Both the position numbers and the translations under genes were made by a program. A stretch of DNA of 64,000 nucleotides from Trematomus loennbergii (lineage: Eukaryota > Chordata > Actinopteri > Perciformes > Nototheniidae): assembly GCA_012861695.1 (NCBI GenBank), contig JAAOOA010000185.1, positions 344,501 through 408,500 on the forward strand, in the 5' to 3' direction. The notes beneath the pieces are model-generated. The model did not search any database and was not told where the DNA came from. It worked only from the letters and a program-made list of their open reading frames with translations. Positions 54,526 to 64,000 of the stretch are shown in pieces. Position 1 is the stretch's first letter; every line of letters begins with the position of its first letter.

Positions 54526-57500
54526 ACGCTGAAGTTGGCTTCCGATTCAGAGCTTCCGATTCGGCAGTTAAGGGGAAAGTTAAGGGAAATGTAATTTACA
54601 GCGCTGAGCGAACAATCCTCCGTGTTTGAACTCTTAAATCGATGCATAGCCGATTTATTTGGACTGGATTCTCCCAGAGAGGCTAAAACATTCTTTATAA
54701 CACAGTTTCAGATTGTGAAACCATAAATTCTATTTGTGAAAATACAAAAAAAGGGAGATTTCAGTGCTTTTTTTACATGTAGACCACATTAGACCAGGGG
54801 CCTCATTTATAACGCCTTGCGGAGGATTGACGTAGGAAGGTTGCTTACGTAGTACAAAGCACAAAAATAGGTACATACATTTTCCGCCATTTTCCGATTC
54901 ACAAAACATTGCGTACCGGCGAGGGAAGTGCGTACGGCACTCCCTACGCCTGTTTCCTTGATAAATCACAATCGACTCGTAACGCCCATATTTGCCTATA
55001 CATAGTCAAAGAAACGCCCATTCATTCATTCATTCTGACTGACTGCATGAAGAAGATCGCAGGAAATTATGACCGAACAGCTAAAAAAGACATCTCACAC
55101 CGTGTCAGATGTTGGTTATTTTGTGGAGGTCGAGATAAATCATATTGTTTGGTGGATGCAGTTTGAACCAGAGTAGCAGCATGGAGGTCGGATCGTCACC
55201 AAAATAAATAAATAAGTGGTCCGAAAAAAGTTAATGACAAAAAAAATACACATAACCTTCCTCAGGCAGTGTGTTTGTCCCGGGGACAGGAGACCCCCCC
55301 TTGATGAGAAACTGTAAGAAATGATCGGGAATCCCTCCGGAGTGGAGTCATGACGACTGGATCTGAATTATTTTTGTTGTATTTGGTGGTTTGTGTTCCA
55401 GCTGTCGATCAGCAACTATATATCCATAATCCACCAGTTAAAGGAAATACAATGTGTTGTGTTATATTAGCTGTACAATTTACCACATATGGTGTTCTTA
55501 GTTTCCATACCTCCTGTGTTTTACGAGCGACTTATCAAGTCTTGGCAAACGGCATAAAACACGATTAAACGTGATAGTATATAAAACCATGCCCGTATCT
55601 ACAACCTATAGAAATGCAAAACGGCGTCAGTTTAGACGTAATTCTGTCCTCCTGCTTACCGCATCATTTATGAGAAAACATTTCATAACATTAACACATA
55701 TTCGAGGTGGTTTTAAATAACATAACCGTATTTATTTATTTCTCCAAGTTATGTTTTTGTGTGCACTGAGGAGTCTCAAACAGGCGTTTGTTTAATCATT
55801 TTAAGATTGGCTTTAATCAATGTTTGAAAATGAATTCTTCATATTTGATAAATGAGAGGTAACATTTTATTTATGGTATTATTTCCACATATTTCTCTCC
55901 ATTCTTCCTTCTGCCAACGGTGTCGCAGTTTCTCGTCTCTCCCGTTGTGTGCTTAGTGCGTACGCATGGGTTAGAGTTTGCGTGGAGGACCGCACATTTT
56001 CCCATCAAGTTAGTATTTTATAAATCGCAAACATTGCGTAGAAACTGGCGTACGCCATTTTTTGAGCGTATATCCCTTTATAAATGAGGCCCCAGGTCCT
56101 GATCTAAAACCACTATACCTAGACTGGATTATCCAGAGAGGCTAAACATTCTTTATAACACAGTTTCAGATTTGTGAAACCTTAATTCTATTTGTGAAAA
56201 TACAAAAAAAGAGAGATTTCAGTGCTTTTTCGCATCCTGGCCACATTAGACCAGGTCCTGATCTAAAAATCTAAAAATGTTTGGTTTTGTGACCAGTTGG
56301 ACTCATTAAGGCCATTGTTTCCCTCCATAAGTGCAACTACGGAAGTGGATTGGAGTCTTCAGAGCCTGTCACAGTTCCAGATCATGCCAGTGTAAAGCTA
56401 TATGTACATTAGTAATCATAGTTTTTCTATGTCAAAAAAAGTATAAACAGCATTCAACAATATCAAAACTTGCTAAACATGCTCACTTTATTATATTTGT
56501 GTTGCAAAGGTCATGCCACAGTCTGATAAGCATAACTTGTTTAAGAATTCAAAATGCAGCCCCCTTCAATCAATAAAGCATTCCAAATATATATATCATG
56601 TGCAGTGCTCATTAGTAGCCGTCATCCCATGCAGTTTAAATATACTGGGACCCCAGCAAGGCAGCCTTACACTGGTGAGTACATGTGAAAGGATTTCAGG
56701 AGCCTTTTGCTTTATTTACATTATTTTAGTGGTTTGAGTAAGAGTACTTTTTAGAAATTCTAACAATGTATTTTTGAAAATGTATGAAACTAAAAAAAGT
56801 CTCCATACCTGTTAAATAACAAACTAACTTTCTACAAATAAATTCAAGATGTTTTTTATGATAGACTACATACATGTTCTGAAGCCACTGTGGCCTCAGG
56901 ATGCTTCCAACACAACATTCAATAGCTTTAGCCAACGAGCTGCTGGGTCAGGTGAGGCTGCAGCAGCTCTGTGCCCTGATGTGAGCTATCATCTGTCTTT
57001 TGGAGTATGTGGTGTTCTAAGGCTCTGTGCCTGTTAGCATGTTAGCCTAGCTCCTGCTGTGTGACAGACCTGCAGTTTGTGATGGACTCTTACCGCTGAT
57101 GCTCTGGCAGAAAGAACATAATTGCGAGGCCTGGTCTCCTGAAAAGCAGGTGCAGCCTACAAACAAGAGCAGGGAGGAGGAGACGCATGTTGGCACAGTC
57201 ATGCATTACAATCATAAAGCAGAAACAACAAAACAGTTAGCCAAAAGCAAAGCTGGATCATTTATTAATTGCTGTTAAAGCATAAACAGTTAGAATGCTT
57301 TAGTAAGTTTTGCTTGAACTTTAATAAAATGATCCTGTGAGGATAATAAGTTAATTTGAAGCAGACTCCGTGTCAGGGTTGGGGAAAAATAGGACCCAAA
57401 TGCAGTAAAAGGACTAAAAGGTCAGGTAACAAAAAGCGAGCTTTATTTCCCAAAGCTGAATGACAAAAGAAAACAAGGAACAACTTAACATACCAAAACC

Positions 57501-58064
57501 GGGGGAGTACGAGGAAGGATCAGGACAAAAAACCTCAGGAACAAACATGGAGCGTGACAGGTAGCATGGACAAGAGCAAAGAGACTAACAGGTATCATAG
57601 ACGAGAAACGACGACGAACAGACATGGAGCACAGGGGAAGACAAGACAATGCGAAAAAAGCACTGAAATCTCCCTTTTTTGTATTTTCACAAATAGAATT
57701 AAGGTTTCACAAATCTGAAACTGTGTTATAAAGAATGTTTAGCCTCTCTGGGATAATCCAGTCCAGATTTGATGAGTCTCGGTATAGTGGTTTTAGATCA
57801 GGACCTGGTCTAATGTGGTCTACATGTAAAAAAAGCACTGAAATCTCCCTTTTTTGTATTTTCACAAATAGAATTAAGGTTTCACAAATCTGAAACTGTG
57901 TTATAAAGAATATTTAGCCTCTCTGGGATAATCCAGTCCAAATAAATCGGCTATGCATCGATTTAAGAGGTTCAAACACGGAGGATTGTTCGCTCATCGC
58001 TGTAAATTAAATTTCCCCTTAACTGCCGAATCGGAAGCTCTGAATCGGAAGCCAACTTCAGCGT
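54526..58064. mobile_element. Element with about 245-bp inverted repeats (intron E)
   Basis: Counterpart of 19193-22185. Left arm 54526-54773. The right arm exists as a full copy 57826-58064 plus a partial copy 57651-57770, showing a local duplication. The interior (56280-57650) matches B; no gene recognised. Confidence 0.7.
54798..56093. mobile_element. MITE with GGGCCTCATTTATAA termini
   Basis: Ends GGGCCTCATTTATAA and TTATAAATGAGGCCCC, a well-known teleost inverted-repeat family. It sits at the same TTAGACCAG|GTCC position that carries a different MITE in B. It includes short open frames (54909-55166, 55350-55568) without recognised domains. Confidence 0.8.
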
Positions 58065-58470
58065 TGTTGGTAAGACCACAATTGTAATGAACATGGGATC
58101 TTACTAAGGCGTTGTGCACACGGGAACGTTTGCGTTTATGCACAGTATTCGTATTCAAAAAAGTCTTCCGTTCACATGCATTCGTTTCATTTAACGTGTC
58201 TGTTCAAACGAGACCGCTGAAAACGCTGTAGTACATATGCCGGGACTGTAAGTGGAGCTGTAACTTCCGCCACAAAATACACCAAAAGCAACGAGAAGAC
58301 TCCGTAGAAGCCCCGCAGCAATGTTGCCATGACTACCCTTCTGTTTATGCCCCGCGGTGTATTTAGCAACATGTAGTTCATGTAATTCTCCATGTCCACT
58401 TGTTGCTGATGGTTGTGGTAGAGGAGCTGTAGATTTTGCACTAATATCTGTAGCATGGTCAGTAGCAGTA

Positions 58471-61400
58471 CAGATGGAGCCTCTTATTTTGGACCCCAGC
58501 ATACAGCTTCCTGCCTACTGCCAGCCAGTTACCTGCCTAAGACCTGCCAAAGACCAGTATTCAGGAATGTTAGGCCCTCCCACTATTCTCCAATTTCAGG
58601 GTTTAACCAGGAGATGGCGCTATATATTAAATAACTATGGCCAAAGTAAGACTTAGTTTTTCACAAGAGACAATGCAGATATTATATAAAAAACTAAAGT
58701 TAAAATCTTGTTTTTAATGCCCCAAGAGCAATAACATCTTGTCACAAGCTTTTTGGAAGAAAAAGACTTCAAGAGACCTGTAGTTGACTAATTACAGGCC
58801 TCAATAAAGTTCTGCCATTGGTTGTGAAAAACAATGGTGGACATAGTGGAAAGTGAAATTGAGATTGTCAAATTTAATAAAATACAAAATAATGTATCTG
58901 TGTACGTGTTTTACTATGTGATCTGCATGCACTTATCAAACATCTAATTAAAGAATGGGGAGGAGCAAAAAACACACACTTCAAGTCAGATCATCACCCT
59001 TAGCTATTTCAATTACCTCTCAAACAACCTAAACTAGTTATAAATGTTTATTTTAAATAAAGTCTTTATGACTCGGAATATGAATAATATGGGTCCGTTA
59101 CAGTTTGTTTTCATCTGATTTCAAATAAACAAAGTCTTGGCTTTCAGAATATTAAACTTGTTTCGGCAAATTTAGATGATAAACTTTAAACTTTCACACA
59201 CGTTGACCGGCGAAAACTCTGCCCGGTTCACCGACCCCCCTCTGAGTGAATACCCAAGATATCTTGGTTTGATTTGGTTTGATTTGGAGAATTTATTTAG
59301 CTACTTGGCACTAAGAGTACAGATATGTCTACCCTTTCTTTTCAGAGTGTAATATCTGCATTTTCTCTTTTGGAGAAGGGCAATGGTTATCGACGGTGCT
59401 TTTAATGCCTATTTATACGAACTGTGTGATTTATATTGCTTTTCAAATGCATATAAGCCCCCCATTTACACTGCACTTCCCCGTCAAGAAAATGAATAGC
59501 ACTTAGTTAGATCACTTTACAGATCAGGTTGGACCAGCCCTGTCGCTACTCTCTGCATTTCCTACTGCAGATAAAAAAAAAGCTACAAATATGTATTTCT
59601 TAATAAACTAAATAGGCCACCATTGGTAGCAGTTCTCATTATATACTTCTCAGTATACTTCCCCCACCCGCCCACTGTTTGTTGCTTTTTGACATGTAAA
59701 TGGTAACTACCCCCCTCTGAGTGAATACCTGTTGTACCTGTCCGGGGCTAAGCCCATAGGACGATGCTCTGATGTCATCACCCTCGCACATTGGTCATAT
59801 GTTTATGAGATCACTGTGATTCACTTCTCCGCGGCTCCTCCGTGCAGAGAGGCCCCCCCCCGTTGACAATTCACGAGCGTCTAACTCTCTCCCCCCCCCC
59901 CGTCGCACCTTCTAACAGAACCCCCCCCCCCCATATCTGGATTTGGCCCACAGACCTAGAGAGTAGCAAAATACAGTGAGTCCTAAACACAAGTAGTCAG
60001 GGTTCATTTAACGCTTATTTTGATTTATTTTTCTCAAATGATGCTGTATGTTTCACTTTCTGAAAGCGTTAGAATCGCACATGAAAAATATTGAAAGCTG
60101 CCAGCTGCCCTCGGCCATGTCTTTGGCGGTGATCCAAGCTTCGGTACCACAGTGGATAAAGTTAGTAATACATTTATAGGCTACTGATCAAATGTCAATA
60201 CATTACATAAGTCTTATTCTCATTCATACTTAATTTATTTCTTCTTCTGTCAGTATGAACACAAAAAACTAACCGGTATTACATTTCATTCTAAAGTTTA
60301 CGGACAAACTACAGACTGCTGGAGAAGAGATATCACAGGGGGGGGGGGTTGGGACACACACATTCCGATGGCCAATTCGTTTTAAACAAAGAGTAGGCTA
60401 TACTCAACATAGTGGGGTGGGGGCTGGTGAACGGTATGGTCAATGTTTGTAAACACTGTGACATTTTGACTTTATTTGATCATTTCAGTTAAAAACTAAC
60501 GTTCATATTTCATATTACTGTTTTGCCTGGCTGGACCTGTAATTTACAGGAAAGGAGTGCACGCTACTAAAGAGACACGCTACCATGGAAACCAAACAAT
60601 GGTGTTGCTGTATTGAAGTCCGAGTGGAAACAGTCATATTTGGAGCGTTATGTTAGAATGAAACAGCGAGGTCGTGACTCACAAAAAAAGTGTTACTTCA
60701 CTAACTGTAAGCTTGTCACTCAGAGTAACCTACAGTTAACTTAACTGTTGGAAAAGAAAGATCAGGGGGAGAGAGCTGTGATGGGCCATTAGGTGTGAAC
60801 ACACAGCTGAGAGCTGCCGTTTCATTCTGACTGTTTAAAAACGGTAACAACGGACTATTTTTCTTAGCGGATGCATGTAAATTTAAATCAATACATACAA
60901 CTATTTTTAAATCAATAAAAATATTTTCTAAATCCATAAAAGCATTTTAAATTAATATTGGGAGTCATGTCGTTACTTTGTGGCCATGTAATAAGCGGGA
61001 TCATTTGCAGCGACTTGGTCATTATGGGGAAAAATAACACCCAGGGATCAGTACTTTTTAGTGAATTACTGAGTTCAGGCACGTTAATAACATTTTAATG
61101 AAGTTGAATACAGTATATTCATATTTGTCAGTGATTTCATGTCAATTCGGCGAACATAAACGATTAAATTAGGATTAAAATCGAGAGCCGGCTGCTGTTC
61201 GTTACGGCAACCCAACTAGGACACTTGACACAGTGGCTTTTGGCAAAGCACACAAAGAAAACAAAAAAACCGAGAGAGATGAGTTATTGTTATTACAACG
61301 TGACTTCACTATTATTTAACAACTATTTTTATTGGGTTCTTTTATTTGGGGTTAAGTACATTGTCAGAATAAGTGAGAAATGGATTTAACTTCTGCTAGA

Positions 61401-62632
61401 CAGCTATCATACTGAATAAATATTTATGCAAAAATGTATGGCATTAATAATGTATATCTAATTACATTTAAAAATGTATGGCATAATAATGTATCTAATT
61501 ACATTAAATGTTTTGTAAATGATTACATGTCTTATTTAGCACAGACTATGATCCTATCCGTGACATATGGATCTTAACAAAGATCCGCTATACATTAGTA
61601 CCAGATATACTGTACACGGACATTTTAGTGAACCAGACCAGCTGTTTCCGCCGGGTCTTCGCTTCCCGGGCATCACGTTGTTTACAAGTGTGTTCAGATG
61701 CTAAATAAAAGTTTAGCTTGTACTTTTGATACCCCGCCTCTCGGCACCACAACATCCAGTTTACTGTATTTCACATGAGCGATGTCGAACATTGAAAAGT
61801 CCTTATAAAATCTCTGTTATTAGATCAGTACTTTTCTTATATGACTATTATTGACTTGAACACTGAGAATGTATTTATTAACTTCAGACATTTGAAATAT
61901 TTGAAATCAGATGAAAACAAACTGTAACGGACCCTGCCATGTTATCTATGATTACTATGCCTTACTGTACATTCATAATTTCAGCGGAGGTAGGTGGTAG
62001 GCGTTGCGGAGGAGCAGATTGCGAGTGAGGTGCCTGTTCTAAACGAACTATTCCAGCTGTTATAAAGCATTAAATAAAAAGTAAGCAAGGAATACAGAAT
62101 GTTTCGTTACGTAACTTTGTTGAGAATGTGGCCATGTACATGTAATACATGGGATCATTTGCAGCGACTTGGTCATTGTGGGGAAAAATAACACCCATCC
62201 TGATCGTTTCAATGAAGTTGAATACAGAATATTCATATTTGTCAGTGATTTCATGTCAATTCGGCGAACATAAACATCAATGATGATTAAATTAGGATTA
62301 AAATCGGGAGAGCCGGCTCGTTCGTTTTTTCCGACTAAACAACATTATTTAAATGATTACATGTCTTATTTAGCACAGACTATGATCCTATCCGTGACAT
62401 ACACTGTATGGATCTTAACAACAAGAAGTTGATTTCACATGACTCCAGTGTGGAACCCCACTGCACCCCTGGTGGATCAATGATCCATTGCAGCTGGCTT
62501 CACAATAATTAAATGTATTTATCACGGGGGCGGTATCAAGTCAGACTGGGGGCCGGCCGGCTATCACGGAACGTGCACGAACCGATCACGACCCGCGCAT
62601 TTTAAACTGTCCAAAATAAGACGCTTCATCTG
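58471..62632. mobile_element. TA-flanked inverted-repeat element inside the Harbinger MITE
   Basis: Ends CAGATGGAGC and GCTTCATCTG; the inner sequences TCTTATTTTGGAC and GTCCAAAATAAGA are also inverted. Comparison with B shows the target TA was duplicated, suggesting a Tc1/mariner-type mechanism, though at 4.2 kb with no transposase frame it is non-autonomous. It contains the 59091-61934 element and an internal repeat of the phrase TCATGTCAATTCGGCGAACA at about 61138 and 62251. Confidence 0.7.
59091..61934. mobile_element. 2.8-kb element with 35-bp perfect inverted termini, family unknown
   Basis: Left terminus GGGTCCGTTACAGTTTGTTT (continuing to 59125) is repeated exactly in inverse at 61900-61934. 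The interior has long C-tracts (about 59850-59932), a G-tract (60337-60348) and no convincing coding frame. Target duplication not apparent. Confidence 0.6.
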
Positions 62633-63983
62633 TAGCACTAGCAGTAGCTACTGACAGGAGGAAGTGTGTGTGGCGATTGCTGGTATTCAGCGGGATATAG
62701 TCATTTCCTCAGCATATGGATAAATGCAACGGGGAAGTTAACTGAAAGAAACCAAATCTGTGGATATTGCATCGAGCGACCAAGAAGCACGTCTCCGTGG
62801 AGAGGACGCGCTCAGAAAGAGAGATATTCTCTACAAAACCGGGTGAGATCGCTCCTCTGGGACACGCCGGACACAAACATTTCTCTTTTTGCCGCCGACG
62901 GGCGCAGGAGCAATGAACAATAATGGCCTGGATTAGGCAGTAAAGACAATTTTGGTGTATCGCAGAGCGGACTGTTTAATTTTGTTTGTGTTGTTTGGCT
63001 GGAAAATTGTCAATATAATGGATCAATGCATGAAATCTGACTCTGTTTATTTTGTTTAAGGAGTATATTGGGCGTTAACAATTCTGGTTTGCCTTTTATA
63101 ATATTATTTCATTCAAGAACCCCTTGTGCGTTTAATTAACACAGCTATTTTTGATAGTTGATCGTTACAGATGCTACAGCAGTGAGCAGGAGAGGTGGGG
63201 CTATCGTTATTTTTTCAGGAAATATTCGTATAGAGGTGATTACACGGACTCGGTTGACCCCCAGAGCGTTTCGTTTGCAAATCTATCCACCTTGGGACCC
63301 GTTATCGTTTGTGGGGTCAGTTTCTATCGGCCTCGTGTAAATAATAGGGCTATACGCACGCGAAACTATGCAGATACAAGCAGTTTTGTCCTCGTGTAAA
63401 CGGCGCCTAAGAAAGAACAAACCAATATCTAGATTTTGGGTATCCTTTTGTTGAACAGTCTGTTTAAAATGAATCGAAGCATCAGACTAAAAAAGCTTTT
63501 GAAAATAACGAATATTTCGATTAAGGTCAAAATATAATATTTGTAAATCTGACTCTGAAAGAGTCAGTGCCTCACCAGCCATGAACCTCACCGCACGTCA
63601 CTGCTAAACATATATAGATCTTTTAAACACGTATGAGACTAAGAAAACAATTTAAAAGAGTAAAAGGTAATCAGAGTATAAGACATACATATGATGATGA
63701 ATGATTATATGATACTTTGACAACACTGCTTTAAAAAGACAAACCGCAGTAACTACAGTGAAGTTGAGAAAGAAAGGGTTATAAGTTAACGGCTGCTGAC
63801 CAAAGTGTATAACAGATAAATAAGTTGTACAATGTAAATGTCGTGCCCTTACAGACTACACAAAAAGAGACCACCCAAACAATCTGAGCTAGGCTAGTTA
63901 GCTGTTAGCAGGCCTGGGCTAACTGCTGTTCCTGTTCTTTGTCTCATGTTTACTGAGGCGTTGTGTCTCTGTAGTGCACTCAC

Positions 63984-64000
63984 CAGTGTTTGCAGAGGTT
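63984..64000 (-). other. Start of the 5' exon of TRIM E (cut by window)
   Basis: Donor CACTG|GTGAGTGC at 63984/63983, as in the other units. The ISRE position would lie about 105 bp beyond the window. Confidence 0.6.

Larger units (their letters stand above)
58108..63407. mobile_element. PIF/Harbinger-type MITE, interrupted copy (intron E)
   Basis: TAA duplications at 58105-58107 and 63408-63410, and the same ends as 22229-23364. Split by the 58471-62632 insertion. Confidence 0.75.
54103..63603. mobile_element. Composite hAT element in intron E (nested transposons)
   Basis: Same insertion as 18241-23560, with CTAAACAT at 54095-54102 and 63604-63611. It lacks the palindrome of B but has gained a MITE at 54798, a duplicated and partly inverted segment (56094-56270 and 57771-57830) and a 4.2-kb element at 58471. 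The 54236-54532 open frame ending in FIFKSRKKRR may be transposon-derived; no function assigned. Confidence 0.87.
44479..64000 (-). repeat. Tandem unit E (open at right edge)
   Basis: Begins with the GTAAC duplication after the Gypsy LTR. Contains the hAT MITE, the best-preserved FAAP24-like exon, a LINE, TRIM pseudogene E, and an intron swollen to 10.6 kb by nested transposons. The window stops just inside the 5' exon (63984), so its promoter is not seen. Confidence 0.85.

Noticed and set aside
58357..58656. 99-codon open frame across the edge of the 58471 element
   Set aside because: It spans a transposon junction, so the frame is accidental.
60118..60160. Short ATG exon with donor-like GTTAGT inside the E nest
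   Set aside because: Only about 15 codons, in a transposon interior, with no acceptor partner or similarity.

Overview
The window is eukaryotic and looks like a ray-finned (teleost) fish genome. Its genes have introns, it is AT-rich and packed with fish-type repeats (hAT, PIF/Harbinger and Tc1-like MITEs, a Ty3/Gypsy element, an L2/CR1-type LINE), and its host genes are a fish-style expansion of class C-IV TRIM E3 ligases (RING, B-box, coiled coil, PRY/SPRY).

Layout: (1) 1-1134 is a decayed PIF/Harbinger transposon with a two-exon transposase remnant on the minus strand. (2) 1135-2683 is the 3' part of a Ty3/Gypsy element. (3) From 2684 to the window end there is a tandem array of five related units, A 2684-8622, B 8618-23999, C 27223-31842, D 31838-39850 and E 44479-64000 (open). 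Each unit has one TRIM gene or pseudogene on the minus strand. A complete unit reads, in + coordinates: a GTAAC/AACAAGAGG edge, a GATAAGATGGACC repeat, a C-tract, a 40-bp minisatellite, a (GT)n run, a + strand terminal exon resembling FAAP24, the TRIM coding exon, an intron, a non-coding 5' exon, and an ISRE-type promoter element. Between B and C (24000-27222) lies unrelated DNA with a hAT transposase exon, a direct duplication and a candidate host terminal exon with an acidic tail.

Only TRIM A (5528-7171, 547 codons) is intact and also has a perfect ISRE. B-E are broken by frameshifts. B, D and E share one 1-bp deletion that leaves a 59-codon RING-only reading frame. Shared insertions and deletions show B and E to be sister units, while D is a mosaic of B/E-like and A/C-like segments, as unequal crossing-over or gene conversion would produce.

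Transposons have inflated the array. They include an LTR-gag fragment with a tRNA-Pro-type primer site (B), a nearly complete Gypsy element with apparently identical LTRs and a GTAAC duplication at the D/E boundary, a LINE with an 11-bp duplication (E), and a four-deep nest of DNA transposons in the first intron of E. No bacterial features, CRISPR arrays, rRNA or tRNA genes were recognised.
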